Positions 10,666 through 22,353 of a stretch of DNA of 64,000 nucleotides are shown here, one piece after another (position 1 is the first letter of the stretch; each line of letters opens with the position of its first letter). The position numbers and the translations under genes are program-made. The stretch comes from Cryphonectria parasitica EP155. Lineage: Eukaryota > Ascomycota > Sordariomycetes > Diaporthales > Cryphonectriaceae. The notes below the pieces were generated by a model that ran no database searches, was not told where the DNA came from, and worked only from the letters and a program-made list of their open reading frames with translations. The stretch is from contig NW_024468909.1 in assembly GCF_011745365.1 (NCBI RefSeq), positions 3,162,001-3,226,000 on the forward strand. The letters are read 5' to 3'.

Positions 10666-12932
10666 AGAAGGCATGGCAGCCGCGAGGCCTGAGTAGGCCA
10701 GCCAACTTGCTCAGGCGGCCGACAATTCTGCTGGTAGCACGATCAACACCCAGCCAGAGGGCAAGGACCTTTGCCACTGTTGCGGAGGACTCGAGGTAAG
10801 TCTCTATGCACCCTCTCATCCCCAAAGAATAAACACCCGTTTTCTGATGATTGCTGTGACTGACACATCATCTTCTTCACACACCCAGTCTCCTTCACAG
10901 TCACTTCGACGTCGTCGTGATAGGCGGTGGCCACGCCGGTTCCGAAGCCTCCGCAGCAGCAGCCCGCGCAGGCGCTCGCACAGCCCTCGTGACGCCCAGT
11001 CTCGACAATCTGGGCGTGTGCTCGTGCAATCCGAGCTTCGGCGGCATCGGAAAGGGCATTATCCTGCGCGAGATCGACGCCCTGGATGGGCTGGCGGGCC
11101 GTGTTATCGACCGGGCGGCCGTGCAGTTCAAGGTGCTCAACCGAAAGAAGGGCCCTGCCGTGTGGGGGCCTCGCGCGCAGATCGACCGTGGTCTGTATAA
11201 ACAGTATATGCGGGAGGAGCTCACCAACAATTGCCCAGGCCTCGAGGTTGTTGAGGGGCGTGCCCTGGATATTGTGGTGGAAGACGTTCCCGCAGAGGAG
11301 TACAACGACGAGGAAGGGGGGGCAGCTAGACGGCAGATCACAGGCCTGAGGCTCGAGTCTGGAGAGGTGATACGGACAAAACATGTCATTATCACAACGG
11401 GGACGTTCCTGGGCGGGGAGATCCATGTTGGCTTGCAGGTCTACTCTTCGGGTCGCCTGGGCGAGCCTGCCACATTTGGCCTGAGCAAGTCATTATGGGA
11501 CGCAGGGTTCCAGATGGGAAGGTTAAAGACGGGCACACCACCAAGGCTCGACAGGAAGACGATCAACTTTGACGAGCTCGAAGCACAGGAGGGCGACGAC
11601 CCGCCCATGCCCTTTAGCTACATGAACGATGTGGTCTCCGTGCGGGAGCAACTCCTCTGCCACGCGACCTATACCAACGAGGCCACCCACGACGTCGTCC
11701 GCGCCAACCTCGACAAGACGATCCACATCCGCGAGACAGTCAAGGGCCCCAGATACTGCCCCTCGCTCGAGTCCAAGGTCATCCGCTTCGGTCACAAGAA
11801 CAGACACATTGTCTGGCTCGAGCCCGAGGGTTTCGACAGCGACGTCATCTACCCCAACGGCCTGTCCATGACCATCCCCGCCGACGCCCAGGAGCAGCTC
11901 CTCCGGACGATCCCAGGCCTCGAGGACGTCAAGATGCTCCAGGCCGGCTACGGCGTCGAGTACGACTATGTGGACCCGCGCAGCCTGCGGTCGACACTCG
12001 AGACCAAGGCCATCAGGGGCCTCTGGCTGGCGGGCCAGATCAACGGAACCACAGGTTACGAGGAGGCCGCAGGACAGGGCATTATCGCGGGCATCAACGC
12101 CGGGCGTGCCGCGCAGAATCGCACGCCCATCACCCTCAGCCGCAGCGACGGGTACATAGGCGTCATGATCGACGACCTCGTCACCAAGGGCGTCTCAGAA
12201 CCCTACCGCATGTTCACGAGCCGGAGCGAGTACCGCCTGTCCACGCGCGCCGACAACGCCGACTCGCGACTCACCCGCAAGGGCCACGCCTGGGGTGTGG
12301 TCGGCGACAAGCGCTGGGCCTCCTTCCAGCAGGAACAGGCCGCCATGGCCGAGCTGGAGGCCCTCCTGCGGGCCCAAAATCTCCCCTCGCCGCACTGGGC
12401 GCGGGCCGGCTTCCGTGTCAAGGAGGACACCGTCCGCCGCGACGGTATGGACATCCTGCGCCTCGCCGGCGTGAACATCGACACCCTCACCCGCTCAGGC
12501 ATCGTCTCCGACGCCGCCGCCGCCTCCTTCTCACAGCGCATCCGCACCAGGGTCGAGATCGAGGCCGCCTACGCCCCCTACGTTACGAACCAGCAGCGTG
12601 ACCAGGATCGCCTCAGGCGGGACGAGCAGCTGCGCCTGCCCACGGACCTCGACTACCAGGGCGTCTTTGGCCTGAGCATCGTGGAGAAGAATATCCTGCA
12701 AGCGACACAGCCTGAGACCCTGGCCCAGGCCAGGCGGTTAGAGGGCATCACCCCCGCCGGGTGCCTTCGGCTGCTGGCTTACGTCCGGAGGCCTGGCGGT
12801 GGTGGTAGCACCATCGCCACCAATAGCAGCAGGAGTGACGTGGTCACCGGGCACGCAGAACCCCTGGGCACTGCCGACGAGGACCAGGAGACCTTGGACG
12901 CCAAGGCGAGGGTTGCAGAATTGCAACCTTGA
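10662..12932 (+). CDS. mto1: Mitochondrial tRNA uridine-34 modification protein Mto1 (MnmG/GidA family)
   Basis: This FAD enzyme works with Mss1/MnmE to install the carboxymethylaminomethyl group on U34 of mitochondrial tRNAs. Exons are 10662-10795 and 10889-12932, giving 725 residues. The first exon supplies an Arg-rich, acid-poor N-terminus fitting a mitochondrial presequence. The splice joins it in frame to the dinucleotide-binding motif [13 protein letters not shown]. Further MnmG landmarks are [54 protein letters not shown] and [14 protein letters not shown], then the C-terminal helical domain. The intron has GTAAGT, a CTGAC branch site and CCCAG. A polyadenylation-like AATAAA lies at 12969-12974. 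Antisense open frames over the 5' half are GC-rich shadows. Confidence 0.96.
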
Positions 12933-14046
12933 GAGCATGACAAATAGCTAATGATACCCACCCTCCCAAATAAACGAAAGGAAAACACGGAATTATACAT
13001 GCGTGTTACATGTTGTATTATCTTTTCTTCTGCAAGGCCGTTTCAAAAAGTGGTACCCAAAAAAAAAAAACACCACTAGGCTCGTGCGTAAAGGGAGGAG
13101 AGGAGGGGGAGCAGAGAGGAGTCCAAGTATTTCCGATTCCGGAATGTCATGATGTTGTACAGCCAACGCCCACTGCAACGACAAAATAACACCAAAGGAA
13201 AAGTTGAAAGAGAGAAACGGCCATCCTGCAAAGTTTGTGATGCACAGCAACCCGACTTCTTCTACTCCTTCCTCCTTCTTCTTTCGGATCTTTTCCTCGG
13301 CCGGCTAGAACAAGCGGGATGGCTGCACAAAAGGTTAAGAACTTGGGCGAGTCTGAGAGCCCAAGGGTGTTCTTTGGTTTTGGTTTTTTTTGGTTGTTTT
13401 TTTTTTTTTTTTTGGGATGAAGTGACGTTTCTTTCCTGTTGTTAGCTTATTGGAGGTCACGGCAAAAGCCAAAACCTTACAGGATAGAATAGGATATCAT
13501 CGGGATAGGCGAGATTTCCTAGACCACGGGGGAGGGGAGAGAACAAGGGGGGAGGGGGAGAGTTGCTTCGCTACCCCTTGTCTCTCAAAGACGTCTCTCT
13601 AGCTGCTGATCATGCACATAAGTCTGTAACAACCGTTTTCCGATGGGAAAGCGCTCTGTGAGGTCTCAAGGACATGGTTTGCACAAGATATTTTGGGGAT
13701 TGTCTATGGCATATGATCAAGATATGTGACACGGCCATACTTGAGATACTTTTTCTTAACGAGATATCCTCACAAGTCGAGATCCGATCCTTTCCTACGG
13801 CGTATATTTTTCCCTCGATGAACCCTGCGGGGGACAATGACTCCCGACTGTGACATGTTTCTACCGTCTACAGTCCTCTTTATTATACTGTACGCAGCAG
13901 GATATCAGGCGACTTCTGCATAGCGCACACGTCTTGGCCACTCCTACAACCCCTACGTTGTAGATGTCTATCACACCAAGACACCGGATTCTCATTCAGC
14001 TCTTGATGGGCAGGAGTAGCGGCAGCTCATCGATTTGGGCTGTAGG
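12933..14046. other. mto1-crd1 convergent intergenic region
   Basis: This is the shared 3' region of convergent genes. It holds an A-run (about 13061-13071), a T-run (about 13385-13414) and a G-rich patch (about 13528-13560). No coding frame was recognised. Confidence 0.55.
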
Positions 14047-15497
14047 TCATCTATCTGACTTCTCTTGGGTTTCCCGCTCCTTGGTATCCTTTTGCGAGAG
14101 GATCTTGACAGCGTCCTTGCTGTAAATGTAGCTTGCACCGCTCCAGATCGTCGTCACTGCCACGGTGTACCTAAACAATGAAGACAACGGTCAGTACTCC
14201 AGATGATTCTCGTCGGAAAGCAGACCTCCAACCCCATTTCGTGACAATCACAATGCATCTCCTGCAGCGGTAATGTCTTGGGAAGTGCCGATACATGTCA
14301 AGTGGTACAGGCAATCCCTCGATCGGTTAGGATCATACTTCTCCGGAGAGGAACTTGCCCATCGACATGCGGCAGCCGACTAGATGAGCTCCTCGAGATG
14401 CGCCATATCATGCAGGGGCAAGACGCACGCCCTCTGGCCAAGGGCTCAGACCCCCCGCCCCAAAGTTTAACGCACGGGAATCAGTCCGCCCGGGCTGGAG
14501 GTCACTTACTGCATCAATGTCAAGGGCGTGCCCCCCATGATGGGTAGTAATGGTGACAGCGTCGTACAACCCATCAGAGCAAGCTGCAAGAACGTGTTGT
14601 ACTTGCTGATGGTCGTAGGGTGGACCTCTGCAGACGGCAGCGAGAAGTCCCAGTACCTCATGAAGGTCTTGGGCGGTGGCAGCGAGATCCACCTGTAATA
14701 GATGGCCGCAATTCCCAGGGCGACGTCCCGACCAATGATAATGACGGCTAGCCAAACTGTTGAGGCGACATCTCGTTAGCCTGTGCGACCTGATAGCTCC
14801 TGGAACGACTCGGACCCCCCCCCCCTCCTCTCTTCAAGGACTGCAGTCGTAACTCACGAGGTAGTGTGCCCTTCATGGCCAAGGCCACGGTCAAGACCAT
14901 CATGAGAGCCTTGTCAGCCATCGGGTCGATCACCGTTCCAACGACCGTGCCCAGGTTCCATTTCCGTGCTATCCAGCCGTCGAGGAGATCAGTAATGCCC
15001 GCATAGGCAAACAAGCCCAAGGCCCAAGCGTGATGATCATTCAGAATACAATAGCCAATGAAAGGAGCGGCTATGATCCGGGATGCGGTCAGTAGGTTGG
15101 GTACAGTGTAGATGTTCTCATGGGTAGAAACAGGGAGGGCCCTTCGCAATGCATTCGACAGCCGCTTGGTCGGGGTTTGTATTGCTGACGACAGACTAGT
15201 AGTAGAAGGGGTTAGTGAACCGGCCGAAAGAAGAGATGTGAGACATGAGAGCACAACTGCACAAGAAGATGGCAATTGTCACACGTCTGGAAGACCCACT
15301 GGGGACTCGTAATTTCTTCCAGGCAACAATAAGCTCGGGATGTGGGCGACTTACTCCTGTTCCTCCTTCCGCTCACCTTCTTTCCGCCGCGGTGAGGTCA
15401 CGGAAAAGAAGGCGCGGACCTGCCTAGGCTCTGTGGGGGAGAGCCGGACACCGACGGCTCTGCATGACGCAAAGCACATCCACTTGCGTGCGTTCAT
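14047..15497 (-). CDS. crd1: Cardiolipin synthase (CDP-alcohol phosphatidyltransferase)
   Basis: This mitochondrial inner-membrane enzyme joins CDP-diacylglycerol and phosphatidylglycerol to make cardiolipin. Four exons on the minus strand, 15497-15355, 15195-14858, 14756-14510 and 14170-14047, give 283 residues and close in frame. Exon 1 encodes an Arg-rich N-terminus ending near FFSVTSPRRKEG, as expected of a mitochondrial presequence. The family signature D-G-x2-A-R-x8-G-x3-D-x3-D is complete (DGWIARKWNLGTVVGTVIDP followed by MADK). Membrane segments follow. The last intron is long (14171-14509, 339 bases) for this genome, but the last exon (YTVAVTTIWSG...) continues the family sequence. 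A shorter model starting at the Met at 15275 is possible and would lack the presequence, so I prefer the four-exon model. Confidence 0.93.
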
Positions 15498-17054
15498 CGT
15501 TGTCAGCTTGAGCGCAGCCCGAGGGCCGTCCGACCTCAGGCCTAGCGGAGACGTGATAAACAGAGGCGATCGGAGGGCACTTCCCACAGGACAAGCCCTG
15601 CGACATGTGAAAGCAAGTGACATTGGTGAGACGACGTATCTGTTCCAGAAGATGGTCACAACACGGAGGAAGGGGGGGGGGGGGAGAAGGTGGCCACCTG
15701 CCCAAGAAAGGGGGCAGGACGAATAGAGGTGAGGTGGATACAGATGGTGCGGAAAGTTTGTTGCGCTATTGCATCCTCGAGCTGGGGACGTTGTCTCCGT
15801 AATGCTTGAGCTGCTGGGGGAAAGGGGGAGGGGGCTGATATGCTCAGGGTCCACAAAGTCTAAATAACCTCAAGATATCCCGCGCCAGGGGTTCGACTTG
15901 CAGCTGCAGGACGGTCGAAACAGGGAGAGGAAACTCTGCCAGTGGGTAAAAGTCCTGAGCTGAGCTGAGCCGAGCTTGAGCCGCAGGGCCTGCCACCAAG
16001 ATGTCGGGCGTAACTTCCCGTGTCCTGATGCTTCCGCCAGCAGGGACAAGCCCAGTACCACCGTTGCGTTGCGTTCAGGAGATTTTGCTGTAACCCTGTC
16101 CTCGCGATCCGTATGTCATGAAGTTCACGTTTATGTAACACAGCAGCGAGTAGCCAACACGTGATGGTGCTGTAGGAGCGGTGGTGATGAGTGGTGGTGG
16201 TGGTAGTTGGTGCCGCCTGTCAGGTGTCTTGGATGGGGGGGGGGGGGTTAACCAGCAAAGGATGCTCTGTTCGTTTCGAGTTGAGCCGGCAGCAATACGT
16301 CAGCACACACACATGCACACACACAGCGTGCGTATGGGTTGTGTTGTGCTGTTTCGAGGTGCGGTCCACAAACTTCTCTGATTCGCCCAGTGTGTAGGAA
16401 GCTCTTCCCTGCCGAAGTTAAAATGCCGACAGCTCAGGCCCCAGGGTGTAGAACACCAGAAAGAAACAAGGTTCTGCAAGGTGAGGGGGCCAGGGGTTGC
16501 AATGTATGGTTGAGGTTGTGGTGGTGTTGATGGTGGTGTGGTAGCAGCGATGAGGTGTCTTGTCATATCGATTCGTTTTTGTTGGACGTCGCTGGTCTCC
16601 CCTCACCACCTCCAAAACTTACCTCATCCTGTGCAATGCTGCGAACCTTGGCCTGGGTGGGAAAAAAAACAAAACCGGGTCGGCAGGCTAAGAGATCGAG
16701 GTGGGCCCTGAAAACCCCACTTTTGAACAGCTTGTTGCATGTACCCCATATCGTGCATGTAGTGACAAGATACAGAGCTGCATCGGTACGGATCGCGGGG
16801 TACTGGAGTACTGTGGTTCTGCGTACCGTGAGCCAGGGAGATGTGGTTCTCCGCCAGAGCCGCATCGTGGTCCGAGACATCCCTGCTTTTGCATATTCTA
16901 CTAAGGTGTACGTACTAACCACATTTGGTACTATGTACTATGTAGTATGATAGTACTAGTATGGAAGTAGGGTAGTGCGTGGTAGTTGTATGTTCGTAGC
17001 AACCATGTTCGTACTACCGTGACTACTTCCTACTAGGCAGTACAGAGTAGTCAC
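15498..17054. other. crd1 upstream region, no gene seen
   Basis: This covers the crd1 promoter and further upstream DNA. It shows G-runs (about 15666-15686 and 16235-16248), a GGT run near 16190-16206, a short CA run near 16303-16325, and a dense GTA/TAC palindromic cluster from about 16896. That cluster includes a 9-base perfect inverted repeat, GTGACTACT (17019-17027) with AGTAGTCAC (17046-17054). No conserved coding frame is seen. Confidence 0.55.
17019..17054. repeat. 9-base inverted repeat in a TAC/GTA cluster
   Basis: GTGACTACT at 17019-17027 is the exact reverse complement of AGTAGTCAC at 17046-17054, with an 18-base spacer. It lies at the end of a TAC/GTA-rich stretch and just before a pyrimidine-rich, promoter-like segment. 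Confidence 0.8.
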
Positions 17055-19600
17055 ACCCCAGTCAGCTCAATACGGTCCTGTCCCTTCCTCGCATCCTTTT
17101 GCAGCAGTATCACCAAAACGCTCCTTACCTCAACTTACACATTCCATGTTCCATATCCACCATATTCTTTCAACTTTTCTTCGCCTAATTATCAAACTCA
17201 TCGTCGTCAAACCCCTGAGGAAGAGAGAACCCCCCTCCCCCCAGGGCATGCCTTCTTTCTCCCCTGCTCACCCGAATCGACCCACCAGCAACGAAATCAA
17301 GCTCCTGCGCTACCAGCCTCTGCCGGCCCCTCGCCTCCTGCTCCTTGGAAGGGTTCACCCTCGTTCCTGTTGTCTAGACGCTTCCCTCTTCCCCCGACCT
17401 TGGCACTCTAATCGGGTCATATTATACCGAATTAATTATGCCATGGTATCAATCTGTGTATCCACAGAGTGTCCATTCACCATCTGTTCAGTCAAGGACG
17501 CCTCGTCAATATATCGTCATCACCCCATCGTCATGAAACCTCACTCATCACCACAATTACGACAGCGGCAATCGTGCCTCGCCCAGGGCAACATCATCTC
17601 AAAGGCTAGCGACCATGCATGAGAAATGAGGTCGTGATAATAGCCAGGCAACGACATGTCCGTGCCACAATTGAGCCGCCGATCAGCCAGGTGCGCCGCC
17701 GGGCCGAAAGGTGGATCAGCCCTGCCCTGCATGTTTGGGTTCACCGCGGTCGTGTCGAAAACCTGATCGATCCCCGCCCCCAGCTACCATTCTCAACAGA
17801 GGGCTAGTGGGAGCTTGATGGCTGTGGTGGATGCTACCGCGTAACCACCAGATCTACCAGGACCCAAAAGCTGCAGCAGCGCCAGAGCGACCTAAGCCAG
17901 CCGAGCATTGGGGCTAGCAGCCCGGCCCAGCATCTTTCCATACCCTACTGTGGTACGGTAGTAGGAGCGCCCATGCCTTAGCGTCATCGCCAGACGCTAC
18001 TGCGCGCGTTCGCATGGCGATTCCTCTTGAGGAAATGCCGGCTGCTTTTGTACGATGGCAGGTAGCTGAGAGCACGGATCTTGTGCCGCTCCATCCCAAT
18101 CCCTCCTCGAGCATCTTGGCAGACACATTGTGGTTGATGATTGTTGTGCACAGGTGGGCCTCCCCCCAAATCATCTCCAAAACATCACACAGGCACTAGC
18201 AGATTTACTTGCTTCACCTTTGCTCGCATGGGTTGCCTTTGGAATACCGAACCCCTCTTCCCCCCAGTTATCGTACAGTGGTGCGGGAGCTAAAAAGAAC
18301 GGTAGTCTATAGGAAATGGAGACGGGAACCACATCCCCCTCGACATATCGAGATTTCCCTGACCCATGGGCTCTGTGAAATTGTGAACACGCATTTTCTC
18401 GCTTAGGTTATTCAAGGATATCTCCTTGTGAGGCAACATTCGGCCGTTGAGTAGGCCCAGCGCGGCCCCGTCCCAAGATTTGGCCTACAACAAGCGGCCG
18501 CCAAGAATTACTTGGTACCCTTCTACCTAGCGCAGGAGTCCAGGGCCATCCCAGGTAAAGATCCGAATGCAACCACTCCTAAACCTCGAACCCCCGTTGG
18601 CTCTTGGACCTGCCGAGTAGCGCGCAGGGCGTATGACCCTGGAAAGTGGCCTGATTTTGGGGGTTGAGAGAGATGACCGGCGGCCAGGCCCTCGGAACGA
18701 GCGAGCTACTATAGTATGGTTCTTAGAACCGGCCGTGGCACGATGAAACGGTCCCTCTCTACCTCTTTGGCGACGGGCTTGCGGTGTTGACCAACAAAAG
18801 AGTCCACTCTTCTGCTTCCTCTGATGAACACTCCCTCATCCGGTTTCGTTGTGCAAAGGGAAAAGATTTCCAGATTGGCATCTCCTCCTCCTACTTCTGG
18901 AGGTCTGAGAACAAAGGGGAGGTGGGGCGTCTGGGTATCTGAGCGCAACCGTTGGGCAGCAGACGCCTTTCCCACGTCAAGCAGCAAAAGATGTCACCAT
19001 TCGAAGGCGGATCTTTTCCCCGTCGAAGCCGAAGACGATAGAAAGAAGACAAGAGGGAGGGAAAGAATGGTAGTAGCCTTTTCCCGCCACCCCCATCCCA
19101 TGGCACATGCTCGGCACTGAGCTCCTGCACCAGTCGGAATACGTCCCTGGCGACTCCTCACTGCAGTATCCGTAGCGGCGCCGGGTATGCAAGGCGTAAA
19201 CCCCCCCCCCTTCTGAGTTACTTAGAGAAGGCCCCTAACTTACTTAGAGAAGGAGGGGCCTGTAATCATTTCTCTTCCTTTTCCTCTCTCCCGATTGCAT
19301 TTCCGTTCATGACATCCGTGCTCAGATAGCCTTTTTATCGCTCTAACAAAGGGGTCTGGCCACCAGCGAAGATGATCACAAATTTTCAAATATTATACCA
19401 ACTCATGTAAGTACTTTTGTTTGCTCTTGTGTGTATGAATCCAACCCGTCTCGTCAGGGGACCCCCACGTTCCTCAAAGATAGGGCCTGTGAAGACGGCT
19501 GGACGTGTGTGCCGCATGCATGCCCACAACCACCACCACAAACATCAACAACAGAGAATACGACAAGATAAGTGAGAGTTGGCGTCTACCTCGCCTCTCC
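17055..19600. other. Gene-free stretch with promoter-like CT-rich segment
   Basis: Bases 17055-17230 are pyrimidine-rich like a fungal promoter or leader. They run into an open frame at 17146-17622 (158 codons, Pro/Ser/Arg-rich) that I do not recognise and do not call as a gene. Further on are C-runs and a tandem 15-base direct repeat near 19214-19252. Nothing else is supported. Confidence 0.5.
19212..19254. repeat. Short direct repeat (CTTAGAGAAGG core)
   Basis: Two copies of TTACTTAGAGAAGG occur about 24 bases apart, each followed by a C- or G-rich tail. They lie in non-coding DNA downstream of the WOPR gene. Confidence 0.7.
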
Positions 19601-19991
19601 ATATTTCGAAAGGAGAGAAAAGGGCAGGCAGGCAATCATGTAACTTTATTGAAACAATGCACACACGAATTATGTATACATATAAATATACATGTAGGTA
19701 TTATATGTTGTATCTTTGATAGATAATATACATACATAAGATGTCCCTCTGGTGCAACACCAAACGGGATCGCCTGGAAATTGATCTGATGAAGTCCCCA
19801 TGTCCACATGAACGAAAAAAAGAAAAGAAAAGAAAGCAGCGGATATGCCCAGCCCAGCCCGCTCAAAGCAACAACACTAGGCAAGGGGGGGAAGGGAGGG
19901 GACCCAGGACCTGTTCGTCTGGGTGTCTCAACCAACCCGGTCGAGCAAAAAGCTGGTGCGAGAAAAAGAAGGAATTAAAATAAAAATCGAT

Positions 19992-20021
<30 letters not shown>
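19992..20021. repeat. AG dinucleotide microsatellite
   Basis: About fifteen AG units occur in a row, followed by AGG/AAG units. Confidence 0.9.
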
Positions 20022-20025
<4 letters not shown>

Positions 20026-20536
20026 GAGGAGGAGAAGAAGAAAAAATGTTCCCTAATTAGCCCACACCCACACAAGAAGCCCCCCGCCCCCATCTCCTCC
20101 ATCCCGAAACACACGATAAAGTTTGGTAGCGAGACCACCAACGCATTTTGATGTCTCCTGCTGGCCTGACTTTTCCATTAATTGACTATGTGCTTGGCGT
20201 ATTATGGATGGGGGGGTGTAGGTGTGTACATGTATGTACAATGGTATACTAGCCGTACAGTAGAGTAACAGTATAGCTGAAAACATTAATGATTTTGCGC
20301 ATGTTTGTTTGCTTGTTTGGTTGTTTCTTTCATTTCGTATCTAAGGGAGGATATATAACCGTCGGATATACATTTTTATTTGTTTTTTCTTTCTCTCTTT
20401 CTTTGGCGGCATTGTGTACATAAAAAAAAATCAATCAATCATACTAAACTGATAAACACCTTTCACCGCACGAATACGAGCTGTGGACCTTGTGTGTGTA
20501 GTATGATTGATCATAGCGAATGCCCCCGGCGCTTCA

Positions 20537-20564
20537 GATGGATGGATGGATGGATGGATGGATG
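20537..20564. repeat. GATG tetranucleotide microsatellite
   Basis: About seven GATG units occur in tandem in non-coding DNA. Confidence 0.9.
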
Positions 20565-21659
20565 ATAATGAACACGCACGCTGGTTACTGTACATTTGGG
20601 CAAAAATGACAAATTTTTGTTCCGACTCTCCCTCCAGCTTCCCACCACACCGCCAGCCCCCTCCTCCCCTCTCCCCTCCCTCATCTGACCCCCAACACCA
20701 ACCTCCCCCGCTCTCTTCTCCTAAGACAAAACACCGCTTTCCTGGTCCGTGAGGATGATCTCTTCTAAAGAAAACAAAGTGTACTAGTAATATCCTAAAA
20801 ATGCTGAAACAAATCGCTCTGTCTATAGACAAGTAAAGCAGCAGGAAGAAACAGGATCCGTAGTTCAGTGCTAAAACCCCACAACGGCAGTAATAAAACA
20901 AAGAATATAAACTACTTACACATGAAGCGTGCCAGTGGAATGAACAAACTTGAAGATGGTGATGATAGTAAGCAATTCTCCTTCCCCTCCCTCCCCCCCA
21001 ATCCCTCCTTGCGCACACAAGATCCGACTAGAAGTAGGGAAAAGCTCACCACCGCACCCTGTTAATTTTCAACTTTGCTTATCCTTTCAAATCCAACCCC
21101 CCCCCCCCCTTCAACCACGACCAAAGAAAAGAAAAAGAAAAAAAGCCCAGATCCTCCACACCCTTTCCAATACAAAATGGAAATTTTTTTTTTTCCAGGT
21201 GGGGTTTTCCTTTTCTTTTTTGGGTTTATTCTTGGGGGGGTTTGCGGCAAAACACTAGTATCAGAATGAATGACGATGGCCTTTTCTCACCACGCCGTCT
21301 TCCCAAAATAGACTCCCAAATATCCATCCCAAGAAAGAAAGTAGGTTGCCCGTCGATGACTCGTTGCGGCCTTTCGTAGAAAACACCGGCGTTACGGGAG
21401 TGGTATCATCGATCTCAAAACATCTCGTGCGCCTGCGAGAAGAAGAAAATTTTTCTCTCAAGGATTCCATAAGCCAAACAATAAAACAAAAAAGTTCCCT
21501 CTCATGGGTTGATGTCGTCGTGCCGTGACCCAATGATTTGCGTGTAACCCTTTCGAGGGGCAGAAAACAAAAAGAAGGGCTGTCACGCCCATTTTAAGAA
21601 AGAAGAAGAAAAATAAAAGGCTTCCCTCGTTCCCTCCTCTCTTCCGTATGGTAATACAT

Positions 21660-22319
21660 TTACTGGTGACCGCCGTGACCCGTCGCGCTGTGCCAACCGT
21701 TCGTGGATCGTCCCGGTCCCGACAAGTAGGAGGTGGTGTCGTCGCCGCCGCCGCTGCCCCCCCAGGGTGATGCGCTAAAGGACGCGAAGAACTGATCGCC
21801 CCGGGCCGGCCCACCGATCGTGCTGGCATTCATAGACGGTGCGGAAGTCAGCGAAGGATGGTTCCGTTGGGGTCTGTACGCCGGGCATACTCACTGGAGG
21901 GTGCGCGGGCGTGGTCATCGGCGGGAAGTCCATGGAGGAGGTCATCTGGGCGGGAGCATATGCCAGGTGTGTCGAGTTGGCAGGCAGCTCGCACGTAGCT
22001 GCGGAGGTGGACATGGAGGAGGAGGAGGACGGGCCCCCCATTGGGGTGGCCCCTGCAGGTTTGTACTCGGCGGTTTCCGCTGTGGCGTGGAGGGGAGCCA
22101 TCGCATAGGAGGAGGGTGTCGTCGCGCCTACAAAGTAGTGGTGTCCTGCCCGCGCTGGGTCGGTCATGGGAGAGTAATAATCGTGTCCGTCGGGTGTCGC
22201 TGTCTCGTAGGCATCTGAGCGTCTTCTCTTGCTGCTGCTGCTGGTGCTGCTGGGGCCGGCGCTGTCTATCATATGAGACATGTTGTGTCCAAAGGTATGT
22301 AGCTGTAAGGAGGGCACTC

Positions 22320-22353
<34 letters not shown>

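Larger units (their letters stand above)
19601..21659. other. Region 3' of the WOPR gene, simple-sequence rich
   Basis: This gene-free DNA lies beyond the 3' end of the WOPR gene and may include its 3' untranslated region. It holds an AG dinucleotide run (19992-20021), a GATG run (about 20537-20564), a GTA/TAC patch (about 20219-20276), C-runs and T-runs. Open frames here are low-complexity. Confidence 0.55.

Noticed and set aside
10743..11426. Long minus-strand open frames over the 5' part of mto1 (also 10901-11395)
   Set aside because: They are antisense shadows of a conserved GC-rich gene and have no domain of their own.
17146..17622. 158-codon plus-strand open frame after a promoter-like segment
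   Set aside because: There is no recognisable domain and the N-terminal part simply translates a CT-rich leader. I left it as a question in the gap entry rather than a gene.
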